DNA of 64,000 nucleotides from Paramacrobiotus richtersi (taxonomy: Eukaryota > Tardigrada > Eutardigrada > Parachela > Macrobiotidae): positions 1 to 64,000 of the forward strand of contig JAQGAU010000001.1 of the NCBI GenBank assembly GCA_034698045.1, in the 5' to 3' direction. Positions 36,738-47,100 of this stretch are shown here, one piece after another. Under the pieces are notes generated by a model that saw only the letters and a program-made list of their open reading frames with translations, was not told the DNA's origin and searched no databases. Positions within the stretch are counted from its first letter, which is position 1; every line of letters starts with the position of its first letter. The position numbers were made by a program, and so were the translations under genes.

Positions 36738-39510
36738 TGAAGGGCCGTTTGGCTCCAAAACGTACCAACAACAATAACAACACGTGCAGACAGAGCATTC
36801 TGACAGTTTTGCAAACCCGACAGGTTCGACAACAACAACAGACAGGTTCGACAACAACAACCAACCGTACCGACAGTCGCGACAAACGGTATGACAACTT
36901 TGGCAGTCAGGACAATCGGTGCAGACAACTTTTACAGCCACGACAATCAGTCACGACAGTTGGTGCCGACAACTTTGGCGAAAATGACAAAACAGTCACG
37001 ACACACTGTACCGACAACTTTTGCAGTCAGTACAAACCGCGCAGACAATCTTCGGAGCCACGACAAACAGGTGCAACGCTCATTGCCGATAACGTTGACA
37101 GTCATGATAAACAGTCACGACAACTGTGCCGACAACAATGGTAGCGTAGCCTTGGCAGACATAAAAACGCATTAGAATCCTAGCAAAACCAGTTACAAAG
37201 CACAGTACATATGCGGTGCTTGGGGCACAAATAACTAAGAAAGTAACTGCTAAAGGATCAGGTAGAATTGACAATTCAGTGCAATTGACATTCAGCGCTT
37301 CAAAAGAATAAAACTTGAACTATAAAGCAACTGAAAAAATATGCCTATCAATAGTAGGTATGGATAATGTATTGCCGAACCAGTAGCACAAGAAGTTCTA
37401 TGTCTGCGGTAAAAGCCTTCCACGCGTTAAAGGACGTCTAGCTGTTAACGTCGGCAGACGCACAGGTTCAGCAGAAGTTTTGCGGTCCAGGATAGTACGA
37501 AACCATTAAAAGTCTGACTGCGCTGTGATTATCGTTTCACTTGTTGCATTTCCCAAATTTTATCTCGCTTAATTTTAAACAAAAATACAGTCACACTGGC
37601 TTCTCGATATAATTTTACAGCAGAGCTACGAAGAATGTGAATCCAAAAGGCTGTAAAATGGTGACACTGCTAGTATAGATGTAGCTTCTGCACGGGTTTA
37701 CTGGAATTGTACAGCACAAGGCTTTATTATTGACACAGTATTTAAGTTCTGACCATACTTTAGCGATACAAAGAGGAGGGTGCAACAATCTGTGGAAGGC
37801 ACGATACACTAATAATGCATAAAAACGTCCGAAATTTTGTTCTTCAGCAGCGCCTAAACGGATTAAACATAACCGACGCTACGACTAAGCAATCACCAGA
37901 GACCACCACAAGCGAAGCGGTTGCTGTGATTGTTTCTCCAAGGAGTTACATGTTGTGAGCAGGTCATGGATTTAGGCACAACTAAAACAGGCCTGCACCT
38001 GTGCTTAGTTCACAATTTTATGACCGTGTTTATTTGTGTCGTTTAACTGGCGCACTGCAACACACGTCCCAGGTGATAGATAAGCCACGTGATGTAATGT
38101 AAAAATATAGAATATATTGACCCTCTAGTAATTCCATAAAACAAAATTGTACAGTTTGATTATGCTGCTCAGAGTGGTAGCCGGTTTTTAGAACCAAACG
38201 CCGGGATGCTCGTGGTGCACTAGTTGGACCGGATGGCTAATGCTAAGCAGTGCACACAGCAGCTCTTATTTAAACGCAGCTGCCGTTTATTTCAAAACTG
38301 AAACACTTGGAATTTGTTTCATCCTCAATCAATCTTGCCTAGTGGTAGAGCAAACGTAAGCGTGAAATGTTACGAAAATTATGAACCCATGCAGGTGCGC
38401 TTTAATGGCACCTGAAGGATATTCGACGCATTTGCAGTTACCGTGCGTTACTACGGACGCAACATTCGACCGTTTTATCTCCTGCCGTAATGATCCATGC
38501 TAAACAGAACCGCAACGTGTTTCCTTCCTGCGCATTAGAAATGCACTTGCTTGGGCTCATAATTCTCATAACATTTTGCGCTTTTTTTTGCTCCATCGCC
38601 AGGCAAGATTAGTTCAGGATGAAACAAATGCAGAGTGTTTTTGTTTTTGTTTTGACGTTTTGTTTTGTTTCGAGGAAAAAAAGCGTAGCGGTGCGAGGAC
38701 TGGTTTGCGCTGCTAGTGATTCTCCCCCTCCTAAGCTGTACAGTATGGAAGGTTAGCGGTTCTGAATTTGCTGTGCCTCCCTGGTACGAGCAGTCTGCCT
38801 GGGTGGGAAAGGCTACCCTTGATTTCGATGGACTACCTGAAAGCACGCGGTTAGCTATCAACATCCCTGTTCGTTGATGTGAGTTATTGGCTGAACTTCA
38901 AATTTTTAAAATCAACTACGAAAAAAGCGACTGCAAATTTTGCTGCAAAAATTGCGCTCTTTAATGCTGTCTGTGCTCCCACTTCAATTGTTCAAATTTT
39001 CGAACGTGTTGAAACAGTTTGTCGTGATTTCCAGCGCTTTCAATGCCGTTCGCTTCTACTATTGGTATTTGTTTCGGTACTCGAAGTACGCGATTTTTTC
39101 CACCATGACATCGTGATTGTTGAAGTACACAGTGACTTTGTCTTGTCTGCCAACGTTGTCGGTATTGATGGTTGCGCCTGTTTTTCGTGGCTGCGAAAAT
39201 TGTCTGCGCGGTTTGTCCTGACTGCAAAAGTTGTCGGTACAGTGTTTCGTGACTGTTTGTCATGTCTGCCATAGTTGTCGGCCCCAAGTGTCGTGACTGA
39301 TTGTCGTGGCTGTAAAAGTTGTCTGCACCGATTGTCCTGACTGCCAAAGTTGTCGATACCGTTTGTCGCGACTGTCGGTCCAGTTGGTTGTTGTTGTCGA
39401 ACCTGTCTGTTGTTGTTCTCGAACCTGTCTCATTTGCAAAACTGTCAGTATGCTCTGTCTGTACGTGTTGTTATTGTTGTTTGTACGTTTTGGAGCCAAA
39501 CGGCCCTTCA
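36738..39510. mobile_element. 2.77-kb long-TIR DNA transposon between K1 and K2, non-autonomous
   Basis: The element starts TGAAGGGCCGTTTGGCTCC and ends with the exact inverse, flanked by TA on both sides (36736-36737 and 39511-39512). The inverted arms are long, about 400 bases each (to about 37130 and from about 39100), and are largely made of diverged 31-base units around GACAACTTTTGCAG and CACGACAAAC. The core (about 37150-38990) has no transposase-like frame. TA flanks suggest a Tc1/mariner-like origin, but superfamily assignment from the target dinucleotide alone is weak. Confidence 0.75.
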
Positions 39511-39827
39511 TACAGAATATGCGTCATTTTGTTAATAATTTTTCACGTTAAACACTAGCAGATTTGGTAATTGTTCATGCCATCCAAATACGCTACGGAA
39601 ACATGTAAGGCTACTATGGCCCAAAAAACGTCTGCTCACATGTTAGTCATGAATGACTAAACCGAACGTTGACACAAAATGATTACAGTCCATTAATTAA
39701 GGAACCATACGCAGACCGCTAAAAAAGTACCATAGTGGCTTTGAACAAGCGAACCAGTAACAACAGACGCATATTACTAGTACTTCAGTGTAGCAGCATT
39801 ATCTCGGAAAAGGACCATTAGAACAGC
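39511..39827. other. Spacer between the transposon and K2 3' end
   Basis: About 300 bases with no recognised feature. The sequence near 39628-39690 resembles the 3' flank of K1 (about 33951-34015), in line with the K1/K2 duplication including 3' sequence. Confidence 0.4.
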
Positions 39828-42230
39828 TCATCTCCTTACATAGTTAAACACCGTCCAGGTATTCAGTATCGTATCATACGCCTCCGACCAGCGTGCATCC
39901 TCAAAACTCTTGTTTCCTTTGCTATCTACCACTCTCTCCGTTTTGCCACCGGATACAACGACCCGGCCATAGTGCAGTTTGACACAGTGATCAATTCGCG
40001 GTGCGTGCAAGTCGGCGATCGGCTTCCATTCCGGCTGATGGGTATCCAGAGGAGTTTTGATCAAACCACGCAGATCCAGACGATAGCCATGGTGCGCGTT
40101 GTCGCTCTTCGACCGATACGGCTTGATCACGACTCCACCGAGGATGTACAGAAAGTCCCCACACTGAATCATTGCCGTGTCCCGTCGCGGTAGCGGCAGC
40201 TTGGGCAGATAATTCCATGTACCGGCTACGGTGTCGTACAGTGCGATGGTGTTTTTCAGTTCCCAGGGAGCGGATGAGTCGCGCGACACAGGCGTCCAGT
40301 AGGAGATTAAGCATCCAATGTGGTCACCCTCGGTGAACCGTACGCGGCACAGGGAGCACCTAACAAAACGCCAAAAAGCTTCTCAAGCGGACAAAGAATT
40401 CGCGAGCAAGCTGTGCTGCAGAGAATCCTGCAAATGTGATATTCGCGCTAATCTTTGAGTCATGAAATACGTGCCTTGTCGAAACACAAAACAAAATATC
40501 AAGATAATATGAAATAATAGAAAGGTGAAAGTGTCACAGAATGCAGTCGGATGCAAATTAGATCTAGTTAGATAAACGGTTGTTTTGAAATTACGCTTTA
40601 AGAAATTTATGCGCTTAGTATTCAAATATTCAAGTCTCGTATTCAAATCCTGCCGTTCTTTTTATTATTATTACGATGCTACAGTAGCCAAGGCCTAATT
40701 AAAGGCACTTACAACAGGACAACAAAGCCTTGCTGACTTATTATTGAAAATTTTAGAATTTTTGTAATGTTTTTGATTAAATTTTGAAATAGAAATTTAG
40801 ATAAAAGTTTTAGATAAAATTCTGAACATATGTATGTCTTCAGAGGGAAAGAGTCTTACTTCTTTTGGGGGGCATGTAAACTGCCCGCGTAGGATACAGA
40901 GTCCAGCTGCATGCGTTCTCCGTTTTTCCAATTGATCCGGTAGAATTCCCGACCAAAAACCCTTATCCTTCCCGTTGTGTAAACATAGTCCCCAATAACG
41001 ATGCCATTCGTGCAGTGGACCTTTTCCAGTATCCCCTGATCTGTCAAAATACTGCGTATACATTGTAGAGTACTGAAGAGCTTGTTCCTTACTTCTACCG
41101 TCATTCTCGCCATCTTCCATCTGGATTGCTCTTTTTGGCACTTTTTCGGGTCTCTCACGCTGACCGAATAGAGACTGCAGCAGCGGTGTGGTAAAATCAT
41201 CCCACACGACTTCCGCCAAGACGAGACTCAAGATTTCCGGTGTCTTTCGTGATTTTGGGCGATGCTCACACCATGCGCTGACGGCCTAAAAGGAGAGAAT
41301 TATCTCAAAATAAAAACTTAAAACCAACAAAATTATACATTTTCTAAAACAAAATAATAAAAATATGTAAACTACAACCAAAAACGTTTTTTTGGCATAC
41401 TAACACTGATTCACTACAGAAAATTCAGTTGAAAGCCAGCTGGCAGCTGTGAACCATAAAATTGGTATCACATCAGCATGTGTCGATGATCTACCTGTAG
41501 ACACGTACTCACGCCTTCAAAACTCACCATGCAGACGTCCTTTTCCGATAAGGGTAAGAAACTATCATCCGACATCAACGCCACCAGTTCTGCAACAGTT
41601 AATTCCAAAAATGCGCGGCACTTGCTGGCATTTTTCATTTGAAGTGAAACCCCCGCTATCACCATGGTGGTAGCCTGGTCCAAGGCATACGTACTCCCTC
41701 TGCACCATAAGCGGCACAGGTGGTCCATGCTAAGCCTGGGCAACGTTTTCCGCAGCGCCGACAGACCGTCCTCTTCGAGCTGGTCCAGCTGGAAATATTT
41801 GGCCAGAATGATAATGTCCCATAAATTTGCAGTACTGATCTCCAGTTTTGTGTTGGTAGTGCACAGACTGGACACGACATCCAGGAAGGTTCCCATTTCC
41901 ACGTTTTCCGGAGGCACCATGGACACAGTATCCACAGGGCTGTCAGAATGAAATCGAAGCAGCGCGGCAAAATACGGGGAGCTCTCGATGAGTCGTTGTT
42001 TCTCTGCCACAAGCACACTGCCTTCGACGCACAGCTTGACTTTGTCAGCATTGATGGCTGGTTTTGAACACGAAGGGTCTTCTTCTCCTGGCTCATGTTT
42101 CGGTTTCTGTAATAATTTAGAAAACAGGACGATGAGTGCGATTTTATGGTGGCAAATTAGCGAATAAATTGTGCAGTAAGCGTGATTTTGCTGGTTTAGC
42201 CCGCTGAATACTTGCCTCGAGTCCTTCCAT
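39828..42230 (-). CDS. K2: BTB/BACK-Kelch-like paralogue, possible frameshift in exon 3
   Basis: Tandem paralogue of K1 with the same four-exon plan: 42230-42216, 42106-41528, 41285-40860, 40359-39828. BTB (LVAEKQRLIESSPYFAALLR), BACK-like (FQLDQLEEDGLSALRK; LTVAELVALMSDDSFLPL) and Kelch-type blades (NTIALYDTVAGTWNYLPKLP; PRRDTAMIQCGDFLYILGG; WSEAYDTILNTWTVFNYV) are clear. Exon 1 ends in the same unusual GC donor (CTCGAG|GCAAGT) as K1. Exon 3 is 426 bases, not the 452 of K1, and its upstream part (ERPEKVPKRAIQMEDGEND) and downstream part (ILEKVHCTNGIVIGDYVYT) lie in different frames, with the change near 41060-41110. The flanking exons are clean, so this is either a recent break, an assembly error or a real difference in splicing. 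Transcribed divergently from the bZIP gene, 371 bases away. Confidence 0.65.
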
Positions 42231-42601
42231 GTCTATCGGAACAGAAGATTTCTATACCAGTGTTCTCCGCAATAAAATGAACAAAAACAAAGACTCCAAA
42301 ATTCCAAATATCACTCCTTCGTTATCAGAATGCCTGACAAGAACAGGCGCAAACCAACACTTAGTGAACACTAGTGACTACTGCCATTTAAATTGATTTA
42401 ATAAAGTCAGCGCATACAGTAGCAAACACCCAAGGGGCGGATGTCACTGCATTCCTCCTGTTTTCCCATTAGATTTTCGTTTTCCTTGGCCTGTTCGTTC
42501 ATGTTTATTGTTATTTAAATATCAGTGACAGTGCGTAACGAAACTACCGATTGTCATATATTTGATGAATTAATGGTGACTGTGTGCCCGTTCCCTTTAT
42601 T
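42231..42601. promoter_or_regulatory. Divergent promoter region of K2 and the bZIP gene
   Basis: Short region between the K2 start (minus) and the bZIP start (plus). It aligns with the K1 5' flank up to about 42565 (shared ACACCCAAGGGGCGGA and GTAACGAAACTA), where the inserted bZIP segment begins. No TATA box was identified with confidence. Confidence 0.45.
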
Positions 42602-43192
42602 ATGGACAAAAGCATGACTGCGGCACGCAGTGACGAGGAGTTCGAAGACAGTCGTTCCGCGGTATCGGAACCCTCGAGCTCGTCGATGGATCAAAAGGCG
42701 CTGCTCTTTGGGGGACGCCGGGGCGGACACGCAATGGGCGCCAATCTGACCCCCCAGCAGCAGGCCATGGCCGAGGAGGTCGGCCGGAAGCGGGAAGCCA
42801 GGCTGCTGAAGAATAAGGAAGCGGCCAAAGAATGTCGCCGTAAGAAGAAAGAGTACATTGAATGCTTGGAGAACCGTGTAGTCGTGCTGGAGACCCATAA
42901 TAAAGCCCTGATCGATGAACTCAAGTCCCTCAAGGAGCTCCACTGCCAATCCACACCCCAGGGCTAAATGTTCATTTTCCCGTTTACTTTTCGGTCCGGA
43001 ATCATTCATTGTATGGATTTGACATGGTATAGGTAGTTTTACCGTCTGTTGTCTGGTTTTCTGTTGTTTATAGATTACGTCATTCTGGGATGTTGTTGCT
43101 TTTATGTGTTAGTTGGTGGAGCTGCTAGGCGTTTTATCCTATTATTCGTTATGATGTTAGCCCGAAAAAAATACAGATGACGCTGAATTAAT
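42566..43192. repeat. Insertion flanked by 9-base direct repeats, carrying the bZIP gene
   Basis: TGAATTAAT occurs at 42566-42574 and again at 43184-43192. The K1 locus has only one related site (AAATTAAT, near 36584), and sequence on either side of the two repeats aligns with continuous K1 flank. So about 620 bases appear to have been inserted next to K2 after, or around, the duplication. A short A-rich stretch (CCCGAAAAAAATACAG, 43161-43176) lies just before the right repeat, as expected for a decayed poly(A) tail of a retrocopy. Confidence 0.6.
42602..42967 (+). CDS. Intronless CREB/ICER-like bZIP-only protein
   Basis: A single exon of 121 residues starting MDKSMTAARS. Residues about 60-120 form a CREB/CREM/ATF1-type bZIP: basic region RLLKNKEAAKECRRKKKEY, closely matching vertebrate CREB (RLMKNREAARECRRKKKEY), then a leucine zipper (CLENRVVVLETHNKALIDEL). 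The N-terminal part is short, acidic and Ser-rich (SEPSSSSMDQ), with no kinase-inducible domain of the RRPSY type and no Gln-rich activation domain. In build it resembles mammalian ICER, a small CREM product that binds cAMP-response elements and represses. A role as a nuclear CRE-binding repressor or dimer partner is inferred. Other genes in the window have introns and this one has none; with the flanking repeats this suggests a retrocopy. The frame is intact. Confidence 0.85.
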   Translation: MDKSMTAARSDEEFEDSRSAVSEPSSSSMDQKALLFGGRRGGHAMGANLTPQQQAMAEEVGRKREARLLKNKEAAKECRRKKKEYIECLENRVVVLETHNKALIDELKSLKELHCQSTPQG

Positions 43193-44112
43193 CGACACAA
43201 GCTGTGACTTTCGGGAATCATTGGTTCTATGAACTCTTGCAAGGTTTCTAAGCTGTGCTTCACCAGAGTGTGCGAGAAGCGTAGTTCCACATCTGAGAGT
43301 TGCACAACAGAGTAAACAACATGAAAAACTTGCTATTATTACGAGGCTTGAGGAAAAAAACATCAAAACTGTTTTGATCATCACCTCATATCTCCTCGGT
43401 CGTTACTCGATTTAAGGAGTCGTTTTGATAATCTGAAAGCACATGTAGATCACGGAGTCTTCAACACTAGGGTATGAAAGAAACGAATTTTTTATCAGAA
43501 CGCCCATATTTCGTCTTTCCCACTCTTGCCTTCTGGGAAGCCAACAGAAGAGTGCCCGGATAAATAAGTCTTTACGGGACATAATTCGGCGCAAAAGCCG
43601 TTTAAAGGATTAAAGAGTAGAATCGCTTTTGGTTTCCTGAAGGGAAACTAAATTTTGGATTTTAAACAGCCGGATAGTTGTGATGCGCACCTATGACTCA
43701 GGGTGCTACTTTTGAACCCTCTTTCTCAAAGGTGTTCCTATTGCTTTTTTTGATTCTAGCCATGTCTTGATAGAGCTCTAAGCAGTCCAGTTCAGTAACT
43801 CGAACGCATGCAAAAATTCCATGGTATCAGAGAATAACGAAGAAAATCTGGAGAAAAAGGTTTGTTGAACCAAGTTTGTAAACCAACTCCTATGAACTCG
43901 GGCGCCGTTTTTCAGCAAACTGGTGTTTTTTTTAACTGTTTTTGCAGACGATCGACAAATGAATTTGCTTCACAATTCACATGAATAATATATGGCAACC
44001 TGAAACAAATTCAAGGACAGGGTGGGTTTTCACTTTTCACGCTAAACATTAAAAAATTTGGTAAATCGGGAAGCATTGTTCAGGTCATCCACATATGTAA
44101 GGAAGGGTCCGT
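42968..44112. other. 3' flank of the bZIP gene and of RGC-B
   Basis: About 1.1 kb. To 43192 it is the tail of the inserted bZIP segment. After this, CGACACAAGCTGTGACTTTC and CGGGAATCATTGG align with the K1 flank near 36590-36630. The rest holds no recognised gene. Confidence 0.45.
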
Positions 44113-47100
44113 TTAGGTTCTCTCTGCCGATGAGTGCAGCCAAAATGTTTTCATTTCGCCTTTGCCCTGCAAATTAAAGAAGATGATGCTGGCGAGTCAA
44201 GGACAACAGCAATAAACGAGTGATACAGATTCCAATATTATAATATTGGACAGCAAAAAAGCTTACTTTTATGGTAATAAAGCCGCGCGGAACAAAACGA
44301 AGACCTTTTCCGTTGTCGGCCAATTGCTGAGCGGACTCGTTAACGTGGATCTTTCCGGCTGTCATTACAGTAGATTTTTTGCACATTATATGTATCAAAG
44401 AGCCGCAAAGCAAATGTCGTAGCAATTACGACACATATTTATTGCGATTAAACCATAAAAAAGCAGCAAATGCCCATTTTTTACACATTAAATCGGTTAG
44501 TCCAGGTTACAAGTTGCGGCAAGCAAAATTAGTTTTCAAACCTTCGCTACTGGTCTCCATGCGGCTGGCCGTGTTGACAGTGTCGCCAAACCTGAAAGCT
44601 AACCACAGTCACGTACATACACGGTTTTGGTCATGATATTTACAAAATCATAATATTTGTTTTGGTCATAACATTCTGTTAGAAGATTATGTACACTAAT
44701 ACAAGTACACTGTACACATCTTTGTTAGCTACGTACCACAAAAATACACCCTTCAATGAAGGAAACTTACAAACAATATCGCGGCATTTTTCTTCCAATC
44801 ACTCCAGCTACAACTGGGCCTGAAAAGAATGCTTTCTATAACTGAACGAAACTTCATATAAAAAGGGGTCATTCATTCGACTCACCGGTGTTAATCCCAA
44901 TCCGTGCAGTGAGTTCATACGATGCGAGACACGTTTCTGCTGAGGTCAGCAAATGGAGCGCCAATTGACACAGTTCCGTTGCATGTTGCGTACCATTCCG
45001 TGTAGGTACACCACTGGCCAGCTTTAATAGGGAAATCAATTGAAGAAACTTCCCATTATGCAGTCTCTTCTGTTACGCTCACCATGTACGAATCATTGAT
45101 GGTTTCCACTTTATATGCGTCGTACAATCCGAATATGCTGTCAAATTCCGAATAGGCATTATTCAAGAGGGTTACAATATCCCACGGTGAGCAAGAGGAT
45201 AATAGATTAGAAAATCCGGGAATGTCGCTAAATAGCACTGATACACTGTCGAATGTTTCCGGACTGGTTTCCTCTTTGACCCGCAGCTTGTGAACGATAG
45301 ATCTATGAAAAGTACCAGTTACTGAACTAACTATCGTTACGTTTATTGTCTGAGCTGAATCTCAAACCAGCAGCTACAGTAATACTTCCACTATGTTTGT
45401 ATCATTTGTATGTACCAAATGCCGTTTTTTACCGTGGAAGAATTTCAGCCAACAGCTGATCCACGTTATGACGTTCTTCCACCAGGCTCTTGGTCTTCTC
45501 CAAAACGATGACCTCTAGTTGCTTATTTTGCTCCTCCATCATACGGAGTACATAGTCAACAATATTCTTCGGTCTTCTGAGTTGACCAAATTGTTTCTTG
45601 ACTTGGGTCAGACTTGGACGAGCTGCTGAATCTTCTAGTACACACGGCCTCGTCAACTGTGTCCACTTCTCATATGTCAAAGATTTGTGGGCAGGTTCCG
45701 CAGACACAGCATCGGTTTCTGTAATGCTATGGTTGATTACTTTGCTCAGTATCGATTAACAATGATTCCAATGTACTCTTATGCGCCAGAAAATCCTGGC
45801 TGATCATCCCAAAATTCCGCACATCATCGGATCGATAATAAGTGATTTTCTCTCGCACTGTGCGGAACTGCTTCGATTTCTGGTTTTCCAGGCAATCCAG
45901 CAGATGGAAACAACCCGTCTTGGCAATTTTAAGGCTATATCGATGGTTAATAAAACAGGCGTCGATATTTAAGGCCCCATGGAACTGTAGTACGGAGGCC
46001 TGGATATAGTATAAACCCTACAAAGAGTTACACCAAATTCATAATTCTGTTTCACGCTGAGCATGATCAAACGTCACCTGTAGCAGATCCGACAATAAGG
46101 ACAGAAGGATGGCATCATCGCGCAGTACGGGACGCGAAAGAAGAATGTCATTTACGTTGCCCCGCTCGTCAAATTCCCACACCAAAGCAATCGATTCCTT
46201 TGTAACGTTTATCCCGTAAAAATGTCCGATATTTGTATGAGACAATCTCAGCATCTGCACAGCAAAAGACCCATTTACTTTCGCACTAGAATCTTCCTGT
46301 GATAATATAGTTACATCAAGTATCGTGTGACGAAACTGTGCGTTATGCATAATGGAAAATTTGGATATGGAACTGCCAAGAGACACCACAAGGGATCCAC
46401 GTAGCGCTAGATTTTGGGCATTTTGCAGGAAAATCGTTGAGAATATTCTATCTTCATCCTTCTTCCTGTCAAATAACATTGCTCAAATACGATTTCCGGT
46501 GATACAGAGTGTTGGCGAACCTGACGCGAAGCGACTTCGTCTTACCTTATACTGTAAGCAACTAAGAGAGTCGTGCAAAACAGGCCTGCAACAACTGCCA
46601 TCGGTGCAATTATTTCTGGAAGTGCAAGTGTTATGTATATCAGCTTAGTTATATCCAAAAGTGGCCGTAGTACCTAGTGGCAACGTTTTGCAGCTACTCC
46701 CATCGAATCCACACAGCGGCACATCAGGCGGGAAACGCCCAGTACCCAGCCATGCCCATAACGTTGGACGTAGAATGGAAATCACATTATTCTCAAAGTA
46801 GCAGGTGGCGGCGGTCTGCCGGTATTAACAGATTCAAAAGGTCCAAATTTCAACGTTATCATGTATAAACGTGATGTACCTCGAATTTCCCACTTGAAAT
46901 ATTGATACGAAGTATCGGCGTACGTAAAACGTTCCTTCCATCGCGCAAGAAGGAAACCTGTCGAGACGGCAGGTCGTACGTATGGTTTAGTACATCCTTA
47001 ACAAATCTGGATGGGGTCATGTTGTCCAAGTTGGGAAGCAGTCGAGTTAAACCCTTCAAATGCAGTCTTGAGATTTCTTCCCCAAAAAGGTTCGATATCG

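Noticed and set aside
36840-37140. Array of about 31-base repeats, considered as a CRISPR-like array
   Set aside because: Units are diverged and directly adjacent without spacers, the array has an inverted partner at the other end of a transposon, and the genome is eukaryotic.
36668-37144. Plus-strand open frame rich in Asn, Gln and Thr
   Set aside because: It lies in the repeat-filled arm of the TA-flanked transposon; the inverse copy near 39260-39511 gives the same pattern. This is low-complexity repeat translation.
38335-38400. tRNA-like A-box (GCCTAGTGGTAGAGCA)
   Set aside because: No B-box (GGTTCGAATCC type) follows at the right distance and no cloverleaf can be drawn, so neither a tRNA gene nor a SINE is supported.
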